5,719 nt of DNA from Gammaproteobacteria bacterium. GTDB taxonomy: Bacteria; Pseudomonadota; Gammaproteobacteria; GCA-001735895. The notes beneath the pieces are model-generated. The model was not told the origin of the DNA, ran no database searches, and saw nothing but the letters and a program-made list of their open reading frames with translations. Made by a program: the position numbers and the translations under genes. The first letter of the stretch is position 1. The number at the start of each line of letters is the position of its first letter. Shown in pieces: positions 1-5,719 of this stretch. The stretch spans positions 1-5,719 of the forward strand of contig QNFD01000197.1 in NCBI GenBank assembly GCA_003645435.1, given 5' to 3'.

Positions 1-3000
1 GGTGGCTGGAACCGCTTCAATCCGATTTTACGATTTCAAAATGCTTCGGTACTACTACCGAATCGTGATGTGCCCATATCGGTGGACGGTATGGCGGTGG
101 AAATTGATCTTGTCAAAAGTGTCTGGTTGCAAGCTCCAGTAATACGAGAAATATCTGGTTCGATCAAGAATTTGAGCCTGGCAAAAGACAGCAACGGGCA
201 GTGGTGGCTGAACGATATCAGGCTGGGTGGTACTGGAACCAATGACGCCGAAACCAGTATTGCCGCACTCATATCTCAATTCCCTCATTATCTCAATCTT
301 GAATTGAAGCAACTCGTCGTATCCGATCAAAATAGTGGACAACAATATGAAATCGATCGGGTACAGATCGATTTGCAACAGCATGATGATTCGTTTCACT
401 TCGAGTTGGCAACCAGGCTGCCGGAACCGCTAGGAAATCAACTGGTCATAAAAGCGATTGTTAAACCGGACAGAAGCCTCATTTACCTGAAATCCAGCCA
501 GCTTGAGCTGGCACGTTTTGGCGCATTACTCGACCTCGATACCCTTGGTTTGCAGCAGGCCGAACTCAGTGCTGAAGTCTGGATCAACCTGGTAGAAAAA
601 CAAATATCCGCTTTGAACGGCAAACTGTCGATAAATCAGGGTCTGCTGCAAACAGGATCGGGAAATCGGCCGTATACCTTTGCCCTGACCAGCCGGATCA
701 GTGCCGGGCATTACCAGGGTGAGTGGAGAGTCAGTAACCAGATCGATAGTTTGAAGATAAACAACAGGCCGTTACAGCCATTTAGTTCCGAGATCTGGAT
801 TGCCGGCAGTGCCGCGCAAACCAGGATTGACGGGTGGATAAAAGACTTCGAATTGTCCAATCTGAAGGTGCTCGATCAGGGTGTCCTGCCTGCTAAACTT
901 ACCAATACGCTGCAAAAAAGTGAACTGCGGGGACAGTTGTCCAATATCTGGTTCAGTCTTGATCCGGGTGATATCAGCGGCCTCCAGGTAGCTGCCGATG
1001 TATCCAATATTGCGAGCAGGCCCGTGAACGGAATTCCGGGTATGAACAATCTAGGCGGTTCGTTTGTTATCGGCAAAAAGAATGCAGTGCTGGAAATTCG
1101 CGGCAGCCAGATGACACTCGATTTTGCCGACCAGTTTCCAGCGCCGCTGGAGGTTGAGGAGCTTACGCTGGCAGCCAATATCAGCCTCGTTGGAAGTGAT
1201 TTTCTAATCTCGGTACCTTCTTTTGAAATCTACAATAGCGATCTCAGAGGTACCGGACGCCTGTGGATCGAAGCGAACAAGGCGGATAAGCCATTCATGT
1301 ACCTACGCGCGAGTTTCGCCGACGCCAGGGGCAGCAGTGCGCCGAAGTATGTACCGCTTAAACTAATGTCAAAAAAATTGATAGCCTGGGTGAATCAGGG
1401 GATAAAAAACGCCGATGTTGCGCATGGCGATCTGCTATACCACGGTCGTCTTAGAAATATTAAACAACTGGTGAAGAACAGGGCTGGAGAACTGGTAGTC
1501 GACTTTCAGGTAGAAAATGCCGAGGTCCTGTTCGATCGCAAATGGCCAGTTGCCCGCGACGGTGCGGGTCGGGTGATTTTTCATAACCTGGGTGTTGATG
1601 TGGCGCTTGATAAGGTGAGTCTTGAAGGTATCGATAATGGTAGTGCGAATATATCGATTGCCAATTTCGTCCATGCCGAAATCAAGATCGATGTCGAAGC
1701 AAGGGCATCGACTGCAACAACGCTGCAAACCTGGATTAATACCCCGGTGGGCCGGAAGTACAGGCCGATCGTCGAAGGTTTTCGTAAAGTTCAGGGTTCG
1801 GTAGATGCAAGGCTTGGGATTCTACTGCCAATAAGCGACAAAAAAAGGCGGGAAGAAGTTGATATAAAACTCAAATTTACGAATTCTGCTGTTGAAGTAC
1901 CGGCCTGGGGTCTGGACCTGACCGCGATAAACGGTGAATTAAAGATTACCGAAAAAAGCCTGACGGCAAAGGCGATGAAAGCTAATTTCTTTGGCGATCC
2001 CATTGTTGTCGGTATTAATACCGACGCCGGCAATGATCGAACCCTGGTTCGAGCCAGCGGAAATATCGAATCCAGACAGTTGTTGGTTCTGTTACCGGAA
2101 TATCTGAAAGATGGTTTTAGCGGGAATAGTGACTGGCAGGTTAAACTTGAGATAGCCAACAATCAAACCAGTAAGCGGAAGCCGATAGTGCGGATAAATG
2201 CTGCTAGCGAGATGCTGAATACCGAGGTTTTGTTTCCGGCTCCTTTCAGGAAATCAGCGCAATCCAGTCGTTTGGCGAACATTCAGCTCTCTATATTTGA
2301 TAGTAACCAGGTTGATTTCAACCTGTCCTATGGCGTCAATATAAGAGCGAAAGGAACAATTGAGGCTGATAGCCAGGGTGATTACCGATTACAAAGACTT
2401 GGTCTTGGTTTTTCAACAGCGCTTAGAAATAAAACTTCACCGGGTATCAAAATTTATGGTTCGCTGCGTCAGTTATCGCTCGATGAGTGGTTTGATTATT
2501 ACCATGCGCGAATCGAGACACGGGGAGCAGACGCTGCCGATCTCCTGGAGATAATGGATAGTATTGATATCGAAATACAGTCGGCATTCCTGTTCGGTAA
2601 TACCCTGACTAATACATACCTGAATTTAAAACGGAAGGATACGGGCTTTAACGCTGACATCCAATCATCGATGTTAAAAGGCAGGTTTGATATACCCTTG
2701 CAGCATTCGCCGGTTGAACCGATCGTGGCAGAGCTTGATTATCTCAGACTTCAGTCGAGCAAGTCGGATTCCAAATCGACCGGGTTGATTCCTCAGGATA
2801 TGTTCAATTTACGCTTACACAGTAAGGTTTTGACCTACGACGATATGGTGTTTACCGATCTGCAGTTAGATACCCGTCTGCAAGACGATGAACTTACCAT
2901 AGATAAACTCGCTTTTCGTAACAACAAGGTTTTACTGAGTTCATCCGCGACATGGCAATATACGCCCGCGACAAAGCAACATCGTTCCGCCGCAAATATA

Positions 3001-3636
3001 TCGATTAGCGGTCAGGAATTCGGTCAAACCATGATTGCGCTTGGCCTGGGAGAAGCTTTGCAAGATGGAGAAATCAATCTGGATGGCCAGCTAAGGTGGT
3101 CTGGGGAATTATTGAATCTGGACTGGGATAGCCTGGTCGGCGACGGCAGGCTTGAGATTATCGATGGCGTTCTTAAAAATGTTGACCCGGGCTCGGGACG
3201 CATTGTTGGCCTGATGAGCCTGAGCGCGTTGCCGAGGCGTTTCTCCCTGGACTTTAAGGATGTGCTGCTTGAAGGCCTGGATTTTGATAAGATAACGGGC
3301 AATTATAAAATTGAGGGAGAGGACCTTTACACTACTGATACCCTCATGGAGGGTTCATCGGCAAAGATCGGTGTTAGCGGTAGAACCGGGTTGCTCACGC
3401 GTGATTACGATCAAACGTTGATTATCGTCCCGCGCATAAGGCATAGCCTGCCGGTGGTAGGCGCGATCGCCGCTGGTACTACAGTGGGCCTGGGATTGTT
3501 ACTGTTGCAAAACCTTTTCAAGGACGTCATCGACAAGAGTGTACAGGCCGAATATCGGGTTACCGGTAGTTGGGATGACCCACAGGTAGACCTGGTTAAA
3601 AAGGTTGTTATTGAAAAACCGGTAATTGATAAATAG
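1..3636 (+). CDS. yhdP: YhdP-family AsmA-like envelope phospholipid transport protein (5' end outside window)
   Basis: The frame is open from base 1 to the TAG at 3634-3636, giving 1211 residues with no start in view. E. coli YhdP has about 1266, so roughly 50-60 residues are missing, probably including the N-terminal membrane anchor. Window residues 3-8 (WNRFNP) fit the W-x-x-F/L-x-P pattern near the N-terminus of this family, so the GTG at 70 is not the real start. The body is a long run of alternating short beta-strands typical of AsmA/TamB-like repeat-groove proteins. The C-terminal AsmA-like domain is the clearest signature: VDPGSGRIVG (residues 1061-1070), SALPRRFSLDF (1075-1085), RDYDQ (1134-1138), a hydrophobic Gly-rich segment starting LPVVGAIAAG (1150 on), and TGSWDDP (1188-1194). 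Family knowledge: YhdP is anchored in the inner membrane, spans the periplasm, and acts with the partly redundant TamB and YdbH in phospholipid delivery to the outer membrane. That this copy does the same is inferred from homology. No frameshift or internal stop is seen. Confidence 0.93.
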   Translation, partial: GGWNRFNPILRFQNASVLLPNRDVPISVDGMAVEIDLVKSVWLQAPVIREISGSIKNLSLAKDSNGQWWLNDIRLGGTGTNDAETSIAALISQFPHYLNLELKQLVVSDQNSGQQYEIDRVQIDLQQHDDSFHFELATRLPEPLGNQLVIKAIVKPDRSLIYLKSSQLELARFGALLDLDTLGLQQAELSAEVWINLVEKQISALNGKLSINQGLLQTGSGNRPYTFALTSRISAGHYQGEWRVSNQIDSLKINNRPLQPFSSEIWIAGSAAQTRIDGWIKDFELSNLKVLDQGVLPAKLTNTLQKSELRGQLSNIWFSLDPGDISGLQVAADVSNIASRPVNGIPGMNNLGGSFVIGKKNAVLEIRGSQMTLDFADQFPAPLEVEELTLAANISLVGSDFLISVPSFEIYNSDLRGTGRLWIEANKADKPFMYLRASFADARGSSAPKYVPLKLMSKKLIAWVNQGIKNADVAHGDLLYHGRLRNIKQLVKNRAGELVVDFQVENAEVLFDRKWPVARDGAGRVIFHNLGVDVALDKVSLEGIDNGSANISIANFVHAEIKIDVEARASTATTLQTWINTPVGRKYRPIVEGFRKVQGSVDARLGILLPISDKKRREEVDIKLKFTNSAVEVPAWGLDLTAINGELKITEKSLTAKAMKANFFGDPIVVGINTDAGNDRTLVRASGNIESRQLLVLLPEYLKDGFSGNSDWQVKLEIANNQTSKRKPIVRINAASEMLNTEVLFPAPFRKSAQSSRLANIQLSIFDSNQVDFNLSYGVNIRAKGTIEADSQGDYRLQRLGLGFSTALRNKTSPGIKIYGSLRQLSLDEWFDYYHARIETRGADAADLLEIMDSIDIEIQSAFLFGNTLTNTYLNLKRKDTGFNADIQSSMLKGRFDIPLQHSPVEPIVAELDYLRLQSSKSDSKSTGLIPQDMFNLRLHSKVLTYDDMVFTDLQLDTRLQDDELTIDKLAFRNNKVLLSSSATWQYTPATKQHRSAANISISGQEFGQTMIALGLGEALQDGEINLDGQLRWSGELLNLDWDSLVGDGRLEIIDGVLKNVDPGSGRIVGLMSLSALPRRFSLDFKDVLLEGLDFDKITGNYKIEGEDLYTTDTLMEGSSAKIGVSGRTGLLTRDYDQTLIIVPRIRHSLPVVGAIAAGTTVGLGLLLLQNLFKDVIDKSVQAEYRVTGSWDDPQVDLVKKVVIEKPVIDK

Positions 3637-3996
3637 ATGTTATTAAGAAAATTAATCCTGATTCCGTTGTTATTACTGGTACTGTCACCCGTATCAGCCA
3701 ATAGCCTGCGTATTTTTAGCCTCGGTGCCGATGAGTGGGCAAGGCCGCGTAGCGGCGCGGTTATGCCTAATTTTGGCGCGCTTCGGTCCGCAATCGATTA
3801 CTGGGAAAAGGCTGCGAATACAGCCATACTGATACGATATCCGGGCGAGGACAGCGGTGAAATTTGGGCCTCGGAATTACGCGACTGGTTTATCTCCCTG
3901 GGCGTTCCGTCAGACTATATTATACTGGTGTCCGGTAGCCAGGATGCAGATGAAATAACGCTGGTTGTCGGCAATCGCAAAGAACTCAAGCAATAA
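3637..3996 (+). CDS. Small exported protein of unknown function between yhdP and tldD
   Basis: A 119-residue protein I cannot assign to a named family. Residues 1-21 look like a Sec signal peptide: MLLRK, a Leu-rich core to about residue 16, then SPVSA with a likely signal peptidase I cut after Ala21 (VSA|NS). There is no lipobox Cys, so it is not a lipoprotein; the mature form is about 98 residues, periplasmic or secreted. By eye the mature part runs strand (LRIFSL), loop (DEWARPRSG), helix (about 47-60), strand (AILIRYPG, 63-70), helix (GEIWASELRDWFISLGV, 74-90), strand (YIILVSG, 94-100), strand (EITLVV, 106-111). This order and the 'LGVPSDYI' turn loosely resemble an OmpA-like C-terminal domain, but the peptidoglycan-binding pattern is not convincing. 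The start is well fixed: the ATG abuts the yhdP TAG in the same frame, so no upstream start is possible. No good Shine-Dalgarno is seen, which suggests translational coupling to yhdP. The signal peptide and operon position support a real gene. Confidence 0.85.
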   Translation: MLLRKLILIPLLLLVLSPVSANSLRIFSLGADEWARPRSGAVMPNFGALRSAIDYWEKAANTAILIRYPGEDSGEIWASELRDWFISLGVPSDYIILVSGSQDADEITLVVGNRKELKQ

Positions 3997-3997
3997 C

Positions 3998-4000
3998 GGA
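3998..4000 (+). promoter_or_regulatory. Probable weak ribosome binding site of tldD
   Basis: The 12-base gap between the small gene's TAA and the tldD ATG contains GGA (in ACGGAA) with 8 bases between it and the start codon, a normal spacing for a short Shine-Dalgarno match. The TAA at 3994-3996 is in the tldD frame, so translation of TldD cannot begin upstream of this gap except at a rare ATT. The close spacing suggests tldD also gains from coupling to the gene before it. No promoter was recognised in this gap. Confidence 0.4.
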
Positions 4001-4008
4001 ATTACATT

Positions 4009-5454
4009 ATGTCTTCAACCCTAGACCTGGTGGTCGGCCAGGTATTACAGCCGACCGGACTCGGAATTACGCAACTGGATAAATTCCTCGATGGGCTGCA
4101 TAGCACTCATATCGATACCGGCGATCTCTATTTCCAGGTCAGCCAGCAAGAGTCGTGGGTAATGGACGATGGTATTATTCGAGAAGGTTCTTTTAATATC
4201 GAAAAAGGTGTCGGTGTTCGCGCCATGTCGGGTGAGAAGACCGGCTTTGCGTACTGCGATGACCTGCAGTCGAACGCAATTACGCAGGCGGTTGGCAGCG
4301 CCAGGGCTATTGCCAGCCAGGGGCAGAATGCCGGCACGCGCATATCGCTTAACTCACAGAACTTCAATGCCCTGTACACGGCGCATAACCCGGTCGATGG
4401 TCGCAGTGCCGACGATAAGGTCGAATTGTTAAAAAAACTCGATGCCTATACTCGATCCCTGGACGAACGTATCGAACAGGTCATTATTTCCCTGTCAGGT
4501 GGAATCGATCATATCCTCGTTGCCGCGACTGATAATACCCTGGCATCGGATATCAGGCCGCTGGTAAGGTTGAATGTCACGGTTCTCATGCAACAGGATG
4601 GTCGCCGCGAACAAGGGTCTTCAGGTGCGGGCGGGCGGCGCTCCTACGAGATGTTTTATGAGGGTGACGCGGCTTATGCTCTCGCTCGCGAAGCGGTACG
4701 CCAGGCGGCGGTAAATCTCGAATCGGTGGCTACACCGGCAGGTAGTATGCCTGTTGTGCTGGGACCGGGCTGGCCCGGCGTGCTATTGCACGAGGCGATA
4801 GGGCATGGACTTGAAGGTGATTTCAATCGTAAGGGCACCTCGGCCTTCAGTAATCGAATTGGTGAACAAATCGCCTCACCGCTATGTACCGTGGTGGACG
4901 ATGGAACCCTGAAAGATCGCCGTGGTTCGCTTAGCGTTGACGACGAGGGCGTTCCCGCAGAGTGCACCACCCTGATAGAAAATGGCGTACTCAAAGGTTA
5001 TATGCAGGATAAAATGAATGCGCGCTTAATGGGTACGCGATCAACCTCAAATGGTCGTCGAGAATCCTTCGCCCACCTGCCGATGCCGCGTATGACTAAT
5101 ACCTATATGCTGGCGGGTGAATCGGACCCTGAAGAAATTATTAGTTCGGTAAACAAGGGCCTGTACGCGGTTAATTTTGGCGGTGGCCAGGTTGATATTA
5201 CCTCCGGTCGATTTGTATTTTCACTCTCCGAGGCTTACCTGATCGAAAATGGTCGTATCGGCGCACCGGTTAAAGGCGCTACCCTGATTGGCTCCGGTCC
5301 GGAAGTGATGGGCAAGATATCGATGGTGGGAAACAATCTGGAACTTGACCAGGGGGTCGGCGTCTGCGGCAAGGAAGGCCAGTCAGTACCGGTCGGCGTC
5401 GGCCAGCCGACCCTCAAGATCGACGAGATTACGGTTGGCGGGACGGATGGTTAG
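4009..5454 (+). CDS. tldD: Metalloprotease TldD, catalytic subunit of the TldD/PmbA (TldE) peptidase
   Basis: TldD is the zinc-bearing subunit of the cytoplasmic TldD/TldE(PmbA) heterodimeric protease. In E. coli the complex trims the leader from microcin B17, degrades the CcdA antitoxin, and cleaves small unfolded peptides. The protein here is 481 residues, the usual length. The PmbA_TldD N-terminal domain shows [17 protein letters not shown] (38-54), [17 protein letters not shown] (66-82) and a central [13 protein letters not shown] block ([10 protein letters not shown], 181-190). The active site HEAIGH (261-266, bases 4789-4806) is the HExxxH motif followed by [15 protein letters not shown]. 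Further hallmarks are DDEGVP (311-316), [19 protein letters not shown] (350-368), [17 protein letters not shown] (389-405) and [19 protein letters not shown] (449-467), where Cys453 is the expected third zinc ligand. All catalytic residues are present, so it should be active. The partner pmbA is not in the window; it is usually elsewhere or further downstream. The start is supported by length agreement and a nearby ribosome binding site. Confidence 0.97.
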   Translation: MSSTLDLVVGQVLQPTGLGITQLDKFLDGLHSTHIDTGDLYFQVSQQESWVMDDGIIREGSFNIEKGVGVRAMSGEKTGFAYCDDLQSNAITQAVGSARAIASQGQNAGTRISLNSQNFNALYTAHNPVDGRSADDKVELLKKLDAYTRSLDERIEQVIISLSGGIDHILVAATDNTLASDIRPLVRLNVTVLMQQDGRREQGSSGAGGRRSYEMFYEGDAAYALAREAVRQAAVNLESVATPAGSMPVVLGPGWPGVLLHEAIGHGLEGDFNRKGTSAFSNRIGEQIASPLCTVVDDGTLKDRRGSLSVDDEGVPAECTTLIENGVLKGYMQDKMNARLMGTRSTSNGRRESFAHLPMPRMTNTYMLAGESDPEEIISSVNKGLYAVNFGGGQVDITSGRFVFSLSEAYLIENGRIGAPVKGATLIGSGPEVMGKISMVGNNLELDQGVGVCGKEGQSVPVGVGQPTLKIDEITVGGTDG

Positions 5455-5460
5455 GGAGAC

Positions 5461-5477
5461 GATGGGTTGCACCCATC
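5461..5477 (+). terminator. Short inverted repeat after tldD, possible weak terminator
   Basis: GATGGGT (5461-5467), a 3-base loop TGC, and ACCCATC (5471-5477) form a perfect 7-bp stem starting 6 bases after the tldD stop, between two convergent genes. The place is right for a transcription terminator, possibly for both strands. Against this, neither side is followed by a T-run: plus-strand sequence continues ATTCCGG, and the minus strand continues GTCTCCC. It may instead be an RNA 3'-end-stabilising hairpin or chance. Confidence 0.35.
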
Positions 5478-5506
5478 ATTCCGGACTATGACATCTGGTT
5501 TGCTCT

Positions 5507-5719
5507 TTAGCTCACCGATACTCCAGCAATCTCCATCCCGGATTTGCCGCTTTGCAGGGTTAATTGACCCAGAAATTCACCAGCCAGTTGAGTACTGGTC
5601 AGCCGCCACAGGATAGTCACTCCGTTCTCGCGCTTTATCGAATCAATTAATTCGTAATCGGCTGCGATGCTGGTAAGCAGGGGGTAATCCTTGCAGCTTT
5701 CGCGAAAATGTTCTTCGGA
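5507..5719 (-). CDS. C-terminal end of an unidentified convergent protein (5' end outside window)
   Basis: Read on the minus strand from the window edge, one frame stays open for 70 codons and ends at TAA (5507-5509 on the plus strand). The peptide begins SEEHFRESCKDYPLL and ends SGMEIAGVSVS. It has normal soluble-protein composition: a charged, probably helical first part (about residues 1-32), then alternating strand-like stretches (VTILWRL at 34-40, GEFLGQLTLQ at 48-57, MEIAGVSVS at 62-70). No membrane segment or known motif is visible, and I do not recognise the family. The start lies outside the window, so total length is unknown. The open frame ending 52 bases from the tldD stop in a tail-to-tail arrangement, next to a hairpin, fits a real gene. 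The alternative, a chance open frame, is possible at this length. Confidence 0.6.
   Translation of the reverse strand, partial: SEEHFRESCKDYPLLTSIAADYELIDSIKRENGVTILWRLTSTQLAGEFLGQLTLQSGKSGMEIAGVSVS

Noticed and set aside
876..1178. Minus-strand open frames within yhdP (also 36-272, 55-399, 526-711, 1435-1728, 1791-2162, 3024-3302)
   Set aside because: They lie opposite a well-supported coding frame, have low-complexity or Ser/Pro/Arg-rich translations with no recognisable motif, and have no convincing start context.
1622..1804. Plus-strand out-of-frame open frames within yhdP and tldD (also 2360-2554 and 4169-4432)
   Set aside because: Each is short and fully inside a conserved gene in another frame, and the translation is Arg-rich or otherwise unlike a real protein.
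3440..3520. Hydrophobic Gly/Leu-rich segment near the YhdP C-terminus as a sign of a fusion or separate membrane protein
   Set aside because: A similar hydrophobic segment after the RDYDQ motif is a normal feature of YhdP-family C-termini.
70..3636. GTG at 70 as the true start of the YhdP protein
   Set aside because: The same frame is open back to base 1, and the translated stretch before the GTG (with WNRFNP) matches the family's N-terminal region. The gene simply begins before the window.
3411..3701. Minus-strand open frame across the yhdP/small-gene junction
   Set aside because: It overlaps the conserved YhdP C-terminus and the signal peptide of the next gene, and its translation shows no domain or motif.
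4674..4994. Minus-strand open frames opposite tldD (also 4128-4379 and 5235-5417)
   Set aside because: They are opposite the most conserved part of TldD, including the catalytic site, and their Pro/Ser/Arg-rich translations are typical of antisense shadow frames.

Overview
The window reads as ordinary chromosomal housekeeping sequence from a gammaproteobacterium (Gram-negative, two membranes). The evidence is a YhdP-family AsmA-like protein next to a TldD metalloprotease, a neighbourhood typical of that class, and a TldD that aligns almost without gaps, from memory, with the Escherichia coli protein. Base composition looks near-balanced and codon use is even across the plus-strand genes. I saw no insertion sequence, tRNA, CRISPR array, phage gene or sign of recent transfer. 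The exact genus cannot be told.

Layout. Positions 1-3636 (+) are most of a yhdP gene whose first codons lie before the window; the frame is open from base 1. Directly after its TAG, with no gap, an ATG at 3637 opens a 119-residue exported protein of unknown function (3637-3996). After 12 bases, tldD follows (4009-5454), complete at 481 residues with its HExxxH site and C-terminal cysteine intact. The three genes look like one transcription unit. Positions 5455-5506 form a short intergenic region with a 7-bp hairpin that may end the operon. Positions 5507-5719 (-) carry the last 70 codons of a convergent gene I do not recognise.

How they fit together. YhdP is an envelope protein implicated in moving phospholipid from the inner to the outer membrane. 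TldD is the catalytic half of the cytoplasmic TldD/PmbA(TldE) peptidase. No direct functional link between them is shown here; they share a conserved neighbourhood and probably a transcript. In many relatives, as I recall, a nitrilase-like gene sits between yhdP and tldD. Here that slot holds the small exported protein, whose predicted strand/helix order loosely resembles an OmpA-like C-terminal domain. It is the least explained part of the window.

I did not find a clear, previously undescribed multi-gene system. The best leads are the small exported protein and the unidentified convergent gene tail.
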